Shown here: in pieces, positions 43,189-52,504 of the stretch
Numbering within the stretch: the first letter of the stretch is position 1
Layout: every line of letters starts with the position of its first letter
Assembly: GCF_030388325.1 (NCBI RefSeq)
Contig: NZ_CP103794.1
Span: forward strand, 3,596,001 to 3,660,000
DNA length: 64,000 nt
Reading direction: 5' to 3'
Source: Flavobacterium johnsoniae
GTDB taxonomy: Bacteria > Bacteroidota > Bacteroidia > Flavobacteriales > Flavobacteriaceae
The notes under the pieces: generated by a model
What the model was told of the DNA's origin: nothing
What the model saw: the letters and a program-made list of their open reading frames with translations, nothing else
Databases searched by the model: none
Position numbers and translations under genes: made by a program

Positions 43189-45249
43189 ATGAAATATATC
43201 TTTCTATTCTTCACAGGATTCATTTTTGCACAGCAGACTCAATATGTTGATTTTAAATCTGTTTCAGGACAATTGTCATTAAATGCTAAAGAAAAAACAA
43301 TTTCAGGAACAGTTGATTTTGAATTAGAGGTTTTAAAAGATTGCGATACTATTTCGCTTGATGCAAAAAATATGGAGTTTTCAAATGTAAAACTCAACGA
43401 AAAAGAAATCGTTTTTATAAATACAGCGAAACAATTAAAATTGGTTTTTCCTTTCAAAAAAGGACAAAATAATTTGACTTTTAATTATACTGCAAAACCG
43501 AAACAAGCCTTGTATTTTGTTGATATTGAAAACAATGAAGTTCAAATCTGGACACAAGGGCAGGGCAGATACACCAGTAATTGGTTCCCAAGTTTTGATG
43601 ATGTGAATGAAAAACTAATTTTCAATCTCGGAATTTCTTATGATAAAGATTATCAGGTTGTTTCAAACGGACTTCTAAAAGAAAAAACAACAAACGGAAA
43701 CGTAAATTTTTGGCAATATCAAATGCAAAAGCCAATGAGTTCGTATTTATTAATGATAGCGATTGGGAAATTTGATAAGAAAGAATTTAAGTCGAAAACT
43801 AGAATTCCATTAGAATATTATTACGAGCCTAAAGATTCGGATCGTTTTGAGCCAACGTATCGTTATTCTAAACGAATTTTTGACTTCTTAGAAAAAGAAA
43901 TTGGCGTAAAATATCCTTGGCAGATTAACCGACAATTGCCAGTTAGAGATTTTTTATACGCTGGAATGGAAAATACAACATCGACTCTTTTTGCAACTCG
44001 TTACGTTGTAGATTCGATAGGATTTTGCGATAGAAATTACACCAATGTCGATGCGCATGAATTGGCACATCATTGGTTTGGAGATTTAATAACAGCAGAA
44101 AGTAGTACGCATCATTGGCTTCAGGAAGGTTTTGCGACTTATTTTGCTTTGCTTGCGGAAAAAGACATTTATGGCGAAGATTATTTTTACTCAAAATTAT
44201 ACGATACAGCGCAACAGATAAAATTTGCTTCAAGAACAGATACAATTCCGGTTTTGAATGCAAAAGCAAGTTCATTGACTTTTTATGAAAAAGGAGCGTG
44301 GACATTATTCGTTTTGCACGAATCAATTGGCGATAAAGCGTTTAAAAAAGCTATTAAAAGTTACTTGAATAAATACGCGTACCAAACCGTAAATACTCAG
44401 GATTTCTTTGATGAAATAAAAAAAGTTTCAGATTTTGATTTGGATAAATTCCAAAAAACCTGGCTAGAATCTACCGCTTTTGATACTCCGACAGCCAATG
44501 CTTTACTGAGTAAAAACAAAACGATTCAGAAACGGTTAGAAATCGACAAATTGAAAAAAACGCCTTTGGCAGAGAAAATAGAAATTTTTAAAAATATTCT
44601 AGAATCTGATTTTTATGAGTCTGTTAAACAAGCCGTTGTCGATCAGTTGGAAAATGAAAAATATGAAGCCAAGAAAGATCTTTTGCTTTTAGCTTTAGAA
44701 ACCAATAATGTGAAAGTTCGTCAAAATGTTGCAGAAACTATGACTAAAATTCCAGAAGATTTTAGGCAGAATTACGAAACTTTATTAAACGATAAATCAT
44801 ATCAGACTCAAGAAATTGCTTTGTATTGGTTATGGAGAAACTTTCCTGATCATAGAACAGAATATTTAAATAAATCTAAAAATTGGATCGGATTTAACGA
44901 CTTTAATCTTCGTACTTTATGGCTTTCTTTGGCTTTGTCAACAAACGGTTACAGTAATGATCCGGAATCTTTAATCAATGAATTGATAGCATTTTCATCT
45001 ACAAAATATGAAGCCACAACAAGACAAAATGCGTTAGAAAAACTTATTGCTTTTAAAATTATTAACGATCAGGTTTTGAGTAATTTAGTAAAAGCCACAA
45101 CGCATCATATGTGGCAATTTTCAAAGTTTGGAAGAGATACAATTCGACTTTTGTTAAAAAATCCTGAAATGCGTGCTTCATTTAATAGAATTTTGCCTAA
45201 TTTGACACCCGATGAACAATTTCAATTAGATCGTTTATTGAAAGAGTGA
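43189..45249 (+). CDS. M1-family zinc metallopeptidase
   Basis: The 686-aa product has the gluzincin site HELAHHWFGD (H290-E291-x-x-H294) with the third ligand Glu in THHWLQEGFATYFA and the GMENTTSTLF exopeptidase-type loop before it. A short signal peptide (MKYIFLFFTGFIFAQQ) indicates export to the periplasm. The C-terminal 250 residues are a helical HEAT/ERAP-like repeat domain. It removes N-terminal residues from peptides. It starts 7 bp after the RAYT stop codon but has no functional link to it. Confidence 0.94.
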   Translation: MKYIFLFFTGFIFAQQTQYVDFKSVSGQLSLNAKEKTISGTVDFELEVLKDCDTISLDAKNMEFSNVKLNEKEIVFINTAKQLKLVFPFKKGQNNLTFNYTAKPKQALYFVDIENNEVQIWTQGQGRYTSNWFPSFDDVNEKLIFNLGISYDKDYQVVSNGLLKEKTTNGNVNFWQYQMQKPMSSYLLMIAIGKFDKKEFKSKTRIPLEYYYEPKDSDRFEPTYRYSKRIFDFLEKEIGVKYPWQINRQLPVRDFLYAGMENTTSTLFATRYVVDSIGFCDRNYTNVDAHELAHHWFGDLITAESSTHHWLQEGFATYFALLAEKDIYGEDYFYSKLYDTAQQIKFASRTDTIPVLNAKASSLTFYEKGAWTLFVLHESIGDKAFKKAIKSYLNKYAYQTVNTQDFFDEIKKVSDFDLDKFQKTWLESTAFDTPTANALLSKNKTIQKRLEIDKLKKTPLAEKIEIFKNILESDFYESVKQAVVDQLENEKYEAKKDLLLLALETNNVKVRQNVAETMTKIPEDFRQNYETLLNDKSYQTQEIALYWLWRNFPDHRTEYLNKSKNWIGFNDFNLRTLWLSLALSTNGYSNDPESLINELIAFSSTKYEATTRQNALEKLIAFKIINDQVLSNLVKATTHHMWQFSKFGRDTIRLLLKNPEMRASFNRILPNLTPDEQFQLDRLLKE

Positions 45250-45287
45250 TTTGCGTGTGAAGATGAAAGAAATGAGATTAAAGAAGA

Positions 45288-45356
45288 AAGAAACAAGAAG
45301 CAAGACTAAATCCTGAATTTTAAATATTTAATCTTTCTTCTTGCTTCTTGTTTCTT
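45288..45356. terminator. inverted repeat between M1 peptidase and patatin genes
   Basis: AAGAAACAAGAAGCAAGA (45288-45305) is an exact inverse of TCTTGCTTCTTGTTTCTT (45339-45356). The right arm continues with stuttered ACTTCTT words. Likely a terminator for the peptidase gene. Confidence 0.65.
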
Positions 45357-45423
45357 ACTTCTTACTTCTTTTCTCTAATCATCTTAAAAAAAAAATCCAA
45401 AAACAAAACCTACATTACAATTT

Positions 45424-46332
45424 ATGAGAGCATTGGTTATTTCTGGTGGTGGCAGTAAAGGCGCTTTTGCTGGCGGTGTTGCCCAATATTTAATAGAAGA
45501 AAAAAAACATGAATACGATTTGTTTTTAGGCACTTCAACAGGAAGTTTATTGATTCCGCATTTAGCTCTCGGTCACATCAAGAAAATTCATTCTGTTTAT
45601 ACCAATGTAACTATGGCGAGTATTTTTAATATTTGTCCATTTGTAGTGAAAAATAAAGATGGAGTAGATATTGTGACCATTAACCACTTTAATGTTTTGC
45701 GTCAATTTTTTAAAGGAAAACGAACTTTTGGCGAAAGTAAAGGTTTAAAGAAATATATTCAGAATAATTTTCTGCTTTCAGATTTTAATAAGCTTAAAAA
45801 ATTAAAGACAGATGTCATTGTAACCGTAACTAATTTTACTACAAACGAATCAGAATATAAATCGATAAAAGATTGTACTTACGAAGAGTTTTGCGAATGG
45901 TCTTGGATATCAAGTAACTATGTTCCGTTTATGAGTTTGGTTGAAAAAAACAATTGCGAATACGGCGATGGCGGATTTTCAAGTTTGGTTCCGATACGCG
46001 AAGCAATCAATAGAGGCGCTACAGAAATTGATGTAATTGTACTTGAAACAGAAGTAAATACAACGAAAACAGTGATAGGTAAAAATCCGTTTTCATTAAT
46101 GATCGATTTGTTCCGAATTGCTTTAGATCAAGTCGAAAAACACGATATTGCTATAGGAAAACTTATGGCAAATAATAAGAATGTAAAGCTTAACTTATAT
46201 TACACGCCAATAAAATTGACTGATAACGCTTTGATTTTTAACAAAGATGTTATGAAAGAATGGTGGGAACAAGGTTATGAATATGCTCAGAATAAATCGG
46301 AAGTTATGAGTGATAATAAAATATTGATTTAA
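45424..46332 (+). CDS. patatin-like phospholipase
   Basis: The 302-aa protein has the oxyanion loop GGGSKGAFAGG (residues 8-18), the nucleophile elbow GTSTGS (S38) and the catalytic D182 in YGDGGFSSL. These form the Ser-Asp dyad of patatin lipases that cut acyl chains from phospholipids. There is no signal peptide, so it is cytoplasmic or effector-like rather than a PlpD-type secreted enzyme. It is monocistronic, with inverted repeats of GATTTTAGATT words on its 3' side. Confidence 0.93.
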   Translation: MRALVISGGGSKGAFAGGVAQYLIEEKKHEYDLFLGTSTGSLLIPHLALGHIKKIHSVYTNVTMASIFNICPFVVKNKDGVDIVTINHFNVLRQFFKGKRTFGESKGLKKYIQNNFLLSDFNKLKKLKTDVIVTVTNFTTNESEYKSIKDCTYEEFCEWSWISSNYVPFMSLVEKNNCEYGDGGFSSLVPIREAINRGATEIDVIVLETEVNTTKTVIGKNPFSLMIDLFRIALDQVEKHDIAIGKLMANNKNVKLNLYYTPIKLTDNALIFNKDVMKEWWEQGYEYAQNKSEVMSDNKILI

Positions 46333-46386
46333 GATTTTAGATTTGAATTTGAATCTAAAATCTTAAATCTGCATTCTAAAATATTT

Positions 46387-46911
46387 TTAATACCAAAGGT
46401 CAGCAACTTCACTTTTTATAAAGCTTAAAGCGGCATTACTTGGAGATTGCTTTTCTAATAAATCATTTAAGATTACTTCTCGAAGTTTGTCTGCATTGTC
46501 CACTTTATCGCTCATAGCAGCTTTACGTATCATTTGGATTGTTGCATTTTTTGCAGTTGTAATAATTGTCCAACATTCATCAGTCATATAAATTTGTTGT
46601 GTCAAATTATGTTCGAATTCTTGTTCGATTTGATCGATTACGAAGTTTTCATAATCGTGTTTATTTTGTGAAATTGGAGAAACTCTAATCAGTAATTTCG
46701 TCAAATTGATACGTTCTAAAAATAAAGTCATACGCTCGTAAGCTTGCAAACGTACTGGGAGCGATTCTTTATGAGCTTGTTTGTTTAATAAAAAAGCACG
46801 TTTTCTGTCATTATTTTTAATGTGTAATTCGAAAAAACGATACGCTACAACTCCTGTAACTAAAGCTGGTAAAGTATAACTTGCAAGTTCTATAATCTTA
46901 TTGAAATCCAT
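46387..46911 (-). CDS. unknown 174-aa membrane-anchored protein of Flavobacteriia
   Basis: One N-terminal membrane segment (IIELASYTLPALVTGVVAYRFF, residues 5-26) is followed by a helical cytosolic domain with the well-conserved-looking motif SLPVRLQAYERMTLFLERI (about 50-68) and SPSNAALSFIKSEVADLW at the end. The family is common as a single-copy gene in Flavobacteriia and has no known role. It is divergent from the TSUP transporter; -7 boxes for both lie in the 124-bp gap. Confidence 0.85.
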   Translation of the reverse strand: MDFNKIIELASYTLPALVTGVVAYRFFELHIKNNDRKRAFLLNKQAHKESLPVRLQAYERMTLFLERINLTKLLIRVSPISQNKHDYENFVIDQIEQEFEHNLTQQIYMTDECWTIITTAKNATIQMIRKAAMSDKVDNADKLREVILNDLLEKQSPSNAALSFIKSEVADLWY

Positions 46912-46928
46912 TTGAATAATTTTTTGAA

Positions 46929-46936
46929 CAAAAATA
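46929..46936 (-). promoter_or_regulatory. -7 box for the 174-aa protein gene
   Basis: Minus-strand TATTTTTG matches TAnnTTTG, 18 bp before the ATG. Confidence 0.45.
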
Positions 46937-46992
46937 TACTTTTTGAGGAGAAATCCACTTTAAATTTATACTAATAAACAAAAAGGAACGCT

Positions 46993-47000
46993 TACTTTTG
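46993..47000 (+). promoter_or_regulatory. -7 box for the TSUP transporter gene
   Basis: TACTTTTG followed by CAA matches TAnnTTTG, 35 bp before the ATG at 47036; no clear -33 TTG. Confidence 0.55.
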
Positions 47001-47035
47001 CAACTTGCTTTTTTGTATTTGAAATATCTTTTTTA

Positions 47036-47803
47036 ATGGATTTGTACATAATATTTTTTCTTTGTTTAGCAGCATTTGCAGCCGGATTTATTGACGCCAT
47101 TGTTGGCGGCGGCGGATTAATTCAGACGCCAATGGGATTAATTTTATTGCCTAATCTTCCAGTTTCGACAGTTATTGGAACTCTTAAAATTCCAGCTTTC
47201 AGCGGAACTGCTTTTGCTGCTTTTCAATATTTAAAGAAAGTGGTAATTCAGTGGAAATTATTAATAATAATGATGTGTTTAGCAGTTCCTTCTGCTTTTC
47301 TCGGATCGACAATTTTAACGCTTGTAAGTAACGATTTTATGAAACCGCTTTTGTTAGTCGTTTTATCGTTATTGTTTATTTACACGTACGCAAAGAAAAA
47401 CTTCGGACAGCATGTTGCCAAAGATCATTCAGAAACTACTCAAATAATTTACGCAGTTGTTATTAGTGTAATTGTTGGGTTTTACGACGGATTTATTGGT
47501 CCAGGAACAGGAAGTTTTTTTGTTGTGGCTTTTATTGCGCTTTTGGGTTTTGATTTTCTTCACGCTTCCGCGAATGCGAAAATGGTTAATCTGGCGACAA
47601 ATTTTGGTTCGATTTGTTTGTTTATGATAAAAGGAAAAATCATCTGGACAATTGCGATTCCGATGGCAATTAGCAACGGACTTGGAGGCTGGCTTGGCGC
47701 AAAACTGGCAATTAATAAAGGAAATGGTTTTATTAGAATTTTCTTTTTAGTTGTAGTTGTCGGAACTTTGATTCGTTTTGCCTATGATGTGTTTTTTAAA
47801 TAA
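47036..47803 (+). CDS. TSUP-family (TauE/SafE) membrane transporter
   Basis: The 255-aa protein has about eight membrane segments and the TSUP repeat signatures: AFAAGFIDAIVGGGGLIQTPMGLILLPNLPVSTVIGTLK near the N-terminus and GFYDGFIGPGTGSFFVVAFIALLGFDFLHASANAKMVN in the second half. Such proteins move sulfite, sulfonates or related organic anions across the inner membrane. The substrate cannot be told from sequence. It stands alone with its own promoter. Confidence 0.94.
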   Translation: MDLYIIFFLCLAAFAAGFIDAIVGGGGLIQTPMGLILLPNLPVSTVIGTLKIPAFSGTAFAAFQYLKKVVIQWKLLIIMMCLAVPSAFLGSTILTLVSNDFMKPLLLVVLSLLFIYTYAKKNFGQHVAKDHSETTQIIYAVVISVIVGFYDGFIGPGTGSFFVVAFIALLGFDFLHASANAKMVNLATNFGSICLFMIKGKIIWTIAIPMAISNGLGGWLGAKLAINKGNGFIRIFFLVVVVGTLIRFAYDVFFK

Positions 47804-47911
47804 AGGTTCTAAGAGGCTAAGTTGCTGAGTTTTCTCTCTTTTGTCTAAAGAAAAAAACTTAGAATCTTAGAACCTTAGTAACTTAGTATCTCAAAAAAAA
47901 TGTTTGTTTTC

Positions 47912-47993
47912 TAGCCCCGATTGAGGCGGTATCCTCGCAGCGGAGCGGAGAGATAAAGCCGAAAGCGGGAAACCATGCCCGAAAAAAATGCCT
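47912..47993 (+). ncRNA. GC-rich Flavo-1-like structured element
   Basis: This segment stands out from its AT-rich surroundings. It begins TAGCCCCGATTGAGGCGG, contains TATCCTCGC and GGAGAGATA, and ends AAGCCGAAAGCGGGA, giving nested pairings (CCCG with CGGG, GGC with GCC, TATC with GATA). I recall this pattern as an abundant Bacteroidota repeat, the Flavo-1 RNA motif; that name is from memory. It follows the TSUP gene and its stuttered terminator words. Confidence 0.55.
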
Positions 47994-48069
47994 TTTGTTT
48001 GGCTTTAAAAAGAAAAAAACTTCGGGATAGAACCTCAGAATCTTAGTAGCTTTTTAAATCATTAATTCT

Positions 48070-48077
48070 TATTTTTG
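48070..48077 (+). promoter_or_regulatory. -7 box for the UvrD/PcrA helicase gene
   Basis: TATTTTTG, 21 bp before the ATG. AAAGGAG at 48081-48088 is an unusually good Shine-Dalgarno-like stretch for this genome. Confidence 0.55.
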
Positions 48078-48097
48078 CATAAAAGGAGAAAAATTAC

Positions 48098-50437
48098 ATG
48101 CAGAAATATATTGACCAGCTCAACGAAGCGCAGAGAGCGCCTGTTTTAAAGAAAGACGGGCCAATGATTATTATTGCTGGTGCAGGTTCGGGAAAGACTC
48201 GTGTTTTAACAATTAGAATTGCTTATTTGATGCATCAGGGAATTGATGCGTTTAATATTTTGTCGCTGACTTTTACCAATAAAGCGGCAAGAGAAATGAA
48301 ACACAGAATTTCGGATATTGTGGGAGCATCTGAAGCTAAGAATCTTTGGATGGGAACTTTTCACTCGATTTTTGCGCGTATTCTTCGTGCTGAATCTGAT
48401 CATTTGGGATATCCTTCCAATTTTACTATTTACGATTCACAAGATTCGGCGAGATTGATTTCTTCTATTATTAAAGAAATGCAGTTGGACCGTGATATTT
48501 ATAAACCTAAACAGATTTTAGGACGAATTTCGAGTTATAAAAATAGTTTGATTACGGTTAAAGCTTATTTTAATAATCCAGAATTGGTTGAAGCCGATGC
48601 AATGGCGAAAAGACCAAGATTAGGAGAAATTTATCAGCAATATGTAGAGCGTTGTTTTAAAGCTGGTGCGATGGATTTTGATGATTTGTTGTTGAAAACC
48701 AACGAATTATTGACTCGTTTTCCTGAAGTTTTAGCTAAATATCAAAATCGTTTCCGTTATATTTTGGTTGATGAGTACCAAGATACAAATCACTCTCAGT
48801 ATTTGATTGTTAGGGCTTTGTCAGATAAATTTCAGAATATTTGTGTGGTTGGAGATGATGCGCAGAGTATTTATGCTTTCCGTGGTGCGAATATCAACAA
48901 CATTCTGAACTTCCAGAAAGATTATGAAGGCGTTGTAATGTTCCGTTTGGAGCAGAATTATCGTTCGACTAGAAATATTGTGGAAGCCGCTAATACAGTA
49001 ATGGAGCACAACAAAACCAAACTGGATAAAGTGGTTTGGACGGCGAATGAATTTGGTCCAAAAATTAAAGTCCACAGAAGTTTGACTGATGCAGAAGAAG
49101 GACGTTTTGTTGCGAGTACGATTTTTGAACAGAAAATGCAGAATCAGTTGCATAACGGAGCTTTTGCAATTTTATACCGTACGAATGCTCAGTCGCGTGC
49201 AATGGAAGATGCGTTGAGAAAACGTGATATTCCGTATAGAATTTATGGAGGTTTGTCATTTTATCAGCGTAAAGAAATTAAAGACGTTTTATGTTATTTG
49301 CGTTTGGTTTTAAATCCGAAAGATGAAGAAGCTTTGATTCGTGTTATTAATTACCCAGCGCGTGGAATTGGAGATACTACTGTTGAAAAATTGACTATTG
49401 CTGCCAATCATTACAAACGTTCGATTTGGGAAGTAATGGTTAATATTGATAAAATAGATCTGAAATTAAACGCTGGAACTAAAAACAAATTGAAAGATTT
49501 TGTGACTATGATTCAGAGTTTTCAGGTTATTGATCAGAATCAAGATGCTTTTTATATTACAGATCACGTTGCTAAGAAAACGGGTTTAGTTCAGGAATTG
49601 AAGAAAGATGCAACTCCAGAAGGAATGGCAAAAATTCAGAATATCGAAGAGCTTTTAAATGGTATTAAAGATTTTACCGAAGGTCAGAGAGAAATTGATG
49701 GTGCTAGAGGCGCACTTTCTGAATTTATGGAAGACGTAGCTTTAGCAACAGATTTGGATAAAGATACAAATGATGAAGATCGTGTCGCTTTAATGACGAT
49801 TCACTTAGCAAAAGGACTTGAATTTCCGCATGTTTTTGTAGTGGGAATGGAAGAAGATTTGTTTCCGAGTGCCATGAGTATGAGTACTAGAAGTGAATTG
49901 GAAGAAGAACGTCGTTTATTCTACGTGGCTTTAACACGTGCAGAACATCAAGCTTATTTGACTTATGCGCAATCTCGTTATCGTTGGGGAAAACTAACAG
50001 ATAGCGAACCTTCTCGTTTTATTGAAGAAATTGAAGGTCAATACCTAGAATATTTAACGCCATCTGAAACTAATTACCGCTATAAATCGCCAATTGATGG
50101 TGATATTTTTGGTGATGTTGACAAATCTAAATTAAGATTAGCAAAACCAGTTGGTGGAACGCCACCAAAGCATATAACAGATAATAATCCAAAACTGGAT
50201 CTTAATATTAGAAAATTAAAACCAGTTGCAGGAACAAATCCAAATGCGGTAAGCGCACCAAATTTATTTGATAGTAAACTGACTGTTGGAAATATTGTTA
50301 TGCACGAACGTTTTGGAAAAGGAGAAGTTATTAATCTAGAAGGTGTTGGTCCAGATAAAAAGGCAGAAATTAAATTTGAAGTTGGTGGAATTAAGAAATT
50401 GCTTTTAAGATTTGCGAAATTAGATGTTGTTGGTTAG
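48098..50437 (+). CDS. pcrA: UvrD/PcrA-family ATP-dependent DNA helicase
   Basis: The 779-aa superfamily 1A helicase has all main motifs: Q motif LNEAQRAPV, Walker A GAGSGKT (28-34), LTFTNKAAREM, DEYQDTN, VVGDDAQSIYAFRGA, LEQNYRST, MTIHLAKGLEFPHVFVVGMEE and LFYVALTRAE. The C-terminal tail ends in a small Tudor-like domain (GNIVMHERFGKGEVINLEG). It unwinds DNA 3' to 5' in repair and replication restart. Length is typical of PcrA. Confidence 0.95.
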   Translation: MQKYIDQLNEAQRAPVLKKDGPMIIIAGAGSGKTRVLTIRIAYLMHQGIDAFNILSLTFTNKAAREMKHRISDIVGASEAKNLWMGTFHSIFARILRAESDHLGYPSNFTIYDSQDSARLISSIIKEMQLDRDIYKPKQILGRISSYKNSLITVKAYFNNPELVEADAMAKRPRLGEIYQQYVERCFKAGAMDFDDLLLKTNELLTRFPEVLAKYQNRFRYILVDEYQDTNHSQYLIVRALSDKFQNICVVGDDAQSIYAFRGANINNILNFQKDYEGVVMFRLEQNYRSTRNIVEAANTVMEHNKTKLDKVVWTANEFGPKIKVHRSLTDAEEGRFVASTIFEQKMQNQLHNGAFAILYRTNAQSRAMEDALRKRDIPYRIYGGLSFYQRKEIKDVLCYLRLVLNPKDEEALIRVINYPARGIGDTTVEKLTIAANHYKRSIWEVMVNIDKIDLKLNAGTKNKLKDFVTMIQSFQVIDQNQDAFYITDHVAKKTGLVQELKKDATPEGMAKIQNIEELLNGIKDFTEGQREIDGARGALSEFMEDVALATDLDKDTNDEDRVALMTIHLAKGLEFPHVFVVGMEEDLFPSAMSMSTRSELEEERRLFYVALTRAEHQAYLTYAQSRYRWGKLTDSEPSRFIEEIEGQYLEYLTPSETNYRYKSPIDGDIFGDVDKSKLRLAKPVGGTPPKHITDNNPKLDLNIRKLKPVAGTNPNAVSAPNLFDSKLTVGNIVMHERFGKGEVINLEGVGPDKKAEIKFEVGGIKKLLLRFAKLDVVG

Positions 50438-50533
50438 AAAACTTTCAATATTTAGAGAATAAATATGAAACATGAAAACTTAAAAGTGTAATGTTTCTTA
50501 CCCAAACAAACCTAACTTTAAATAAAAAACAAA

Positions 50534-51154
50534 ATGGCTGAATTCATAAAAATATATCCAGATAAACCAAGTGAAGCTGCAATTGCAAAAGTTGTAAAAG
50601 TGCTTCAGAATGGTGGTTTGGTAATTTATCCAACAGATACTGTTTACGGTTTAGGTTGTGATATTACCAATTCTAGAGCTTTAGAAAAAATTGCTAAAAT
50701 AAAGGGAGTAAAATTGGAGAAAGCAAATTTCTCTTTTATCTGTCACGATTTGAGTAATTTATCAGATTATGTGCGTCAGATTGATACATCTACTTTCAAA
50801 ATTTTGAAAAGAGCTTTACCAGGACCTTACACTTTTATTTTGCCTGGTAATAATAATTTGCCAAAAGAATTTAAAAAGAAAACGACAGTTGGTATTCGTG
50901 TACCAGACAATAATATTATTTTAGAGATTGTTCGTCAATTGGGAAATCCTGTTGTTTCTACTTCTATTCGCGATGAAGATGATGTAATTGAATATACAAC
51001 AGATCCAGAATTGATTTTTGAAAAATGGCAAAATCTGGTAGATTTGGTAATCGATGGAGGATATGGGGATAATGTTGGTTCGACGATTATAGATCTCTCA
51101 GAACATGAGCCAGTTATCGTGAGAGAAGGAAAAGGAGATATTGATATTTTGTAA
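50534..51154 (+). CDS. YrdC/Sua5-type protein, YciO subfamily
   Basis: The 206-aa product has the YrdC fold: KVLQNGGLVIYPTDTVYGLGCDI (about 22-44), KRALPGPYTFILPGNN and STSIRDEDD. The length and the start MAEFIKIYPDKPSEAAI align by eye with E. coli YciO (206 aa) better than with TsaC. True TsaC/Sua5 makes threonylcarbamoyl-AMP for tRNA t6A; YciO is a paralogue with weak or uncertain activity. A near-perfect 17-bp terminator stem lies at 51184-51224. Confidence 0.85.
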   Translation: MAEFIKIYPDKPSEAAIAKVVKVLQNGGLVIYPTDTVYGLGCDITNSRALEKIAKIKGVKLEKANFSFICHDLSNLSDYVRQIDTSTFKILKRALPGPYTFILPGNNNLPKEFKKKTTVGIRVPDNNIILEIVRQLGNPVVSTSIRDEDDVIEYTTDPELIFEKWQNLVDLVIDGGYGDNVGSTIIDLSEHEPVIVREGKGDIDIL

Positions 51155-51183
51155 GAAAGCAAGTAAATTTATAGGAAAATTCA

Positions 51184-51224
51184 AAAAGGTTTGGTTAATT
51201 AGCTAATAATTAATCAAACCTTTT
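51184..51224 (+). terminator. terminator after the YciO-type gene
   Basis: AAAAGGTTTGGTTAATT pairs with AATTAATCAAACCTTTT (one G-U), loop of 7 nt, T-tract at the end. Confidence 0.8.
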
Positions 51225-51231
51225 GACTTTA

Positions 51232-52269
51232 ATGAAAAAACTATTTACTTTTTTGTTTTTGTTTTCGATAGTCACTGTCTTTTCGCAGCAAAATCTTATT
51301 GGTAAAATTACGGGTAAAGGTAATATTCCGTTAGAAGGAGTGAATATTTACTATGATGGCACAACAATTTCAACAGTTTCAGATACTGATGGAAAATTTT
51401 CTATTAAGTATGAACCTAATGCTAATAATATTTTAGTGGTTAGTTCAATGGGATATCAAACGGAGTACCTATCTGGATTAGATGCTTCGAAGCCATTAAA
51501 TATTGTACTGAAGATTTCGGAGAACGAGCTTAAAGAAGTTGTAGTCAATAATAATAATGAGTTTACGAGAGTTCAGAAATTAAAGCTTTTTAGAGAGTAT
51601 TTTTTAGGAAAAACTAGTAATGCCAAATCAGCTGTTATTAAAAATGAAGACGATATTCGCTTTAAATATGATAAAAAGAGTTTGCTTTTTACAGCCTATT
51701 CAGATAAACCTTTGATAATTATAAATTCAGCTTTAGGATATAAGATTGATTATGAATTGGTAATTTTTGAAGTATCCTTTAAAAAATTTAGTATTAATTC
51801 AATAGATGCCTTTAAGGTTTTTTATGGAGGTATGAGTCGATTTGAGGAAATTGATAATAGTCCTAAAGTTTTGAAAAAACGAGAAAGAACATTTCAAGGG
51901 TCTCAAATTCAGTTTTTTAGGAATTTAGCAAATAATGATTGGGATGCAAATAAATTTTTATTGTTTAAAGGTGAACATAATCAAGATCCAACGAAATGTT
52001 TTAAAATAACTAAGGAAGCGGATTTTTCAAAGGTAGAAGTAATTCCTAATGGTAAAAGTGAAATTACAAGTTTAAGCTCAAAGAAAACCGTAGCGGCTTA
52101 TAATCTTGTCTTTGACAAAAGAGAAGCATCAAAAATTAGTTTTCAAACTAATAGCTTTTATATTTATAAATATGGAAATAATTCAAATATTGAAGACATA
52201 CTTCTTTTAGGAAAAATTTCAGAAAAGAGAGTTGGAGATATGTTGCCTTTGAATTATGGGATTGAGTAA
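51232..52269 (+). CDS. exported carboxypeptidase-regulatory-like domain protein
   Basis: A signal peptide (MKKLFTFLFLFSIVTVFSQ) leads into a CarboxypepD_reg-like beta domain of about 90 residues (LIGKITGKGNIPLEGVNIYYDGTTISTVSDTDGKFSIKY...SSMGYQTEYL). The remaining 220 residues are not recognised. This layout occurs in many Bacteroidota surface or periplasmic proteins of unknown role. An upstream in-frame TTG (51223) sits in the terminator of the previous gene, so the ATG at 51232 is preferred. Confidence 0.88.
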   Translation: MKKLFTFLFLFSIVTVFSQQNLIGKITGKGNIPLEGVNIYYDGTTISTVSDTDGKFSIKYEPNANNILVVSSMGYQTEYLSGLDASKPLNIVLKISENELKEVVVNNNNEFTRVQKLKLFREYFLGKTSNAKSAVIKNEDDIRFKYDKKSLLFTAYSDKPLIIINSALGYKIDYELVIFEVSFKKFSINSIDAFKVFYGGMSRFEEIDNSPKVLKKRERTFQGSQIQFFRNLANNDWDANKFLLFKGEHNQDPTKCFKITKEADFSKVEVIPNGKSEITSLSSKKTVAAYNLVFDKREASKISFQTNSFYIYKYGNNSNIEDILLLGKISEKRVGDMLPLNYGIE

Positions 52270-52450
52270 ATTTTAATCTTATTATTGAAATGTGTATTAT
52301 TTGATATTTGTAAAAAAATACTTTAATTGTATTACAGTTTAAAAATTATGCCTAACTTTATTATAGTTAAAATTTAGTTAGTTAATTTAAAATAATTTCA
52401 TTCTTGATTTGTATTTAATTGGTTATTAAAAGGGAAATTAAGAATACAAA

Positions 52451-52476
52451 AAAAGCAGGTCGATTGACCTGCTTTT
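52451..52476. terminator. bidirectional terminator between convergent genes
   Basis: Perfect 11-bp stem AAAAGCAGGTC/GACCTGCTTTT with GATT loop, A-tract before and T-tract after. Confidence 0.9.
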
Positions 52477-52504
52477 CTGTTTTAAAGCTATTTGAAAACA
52501 AGAA

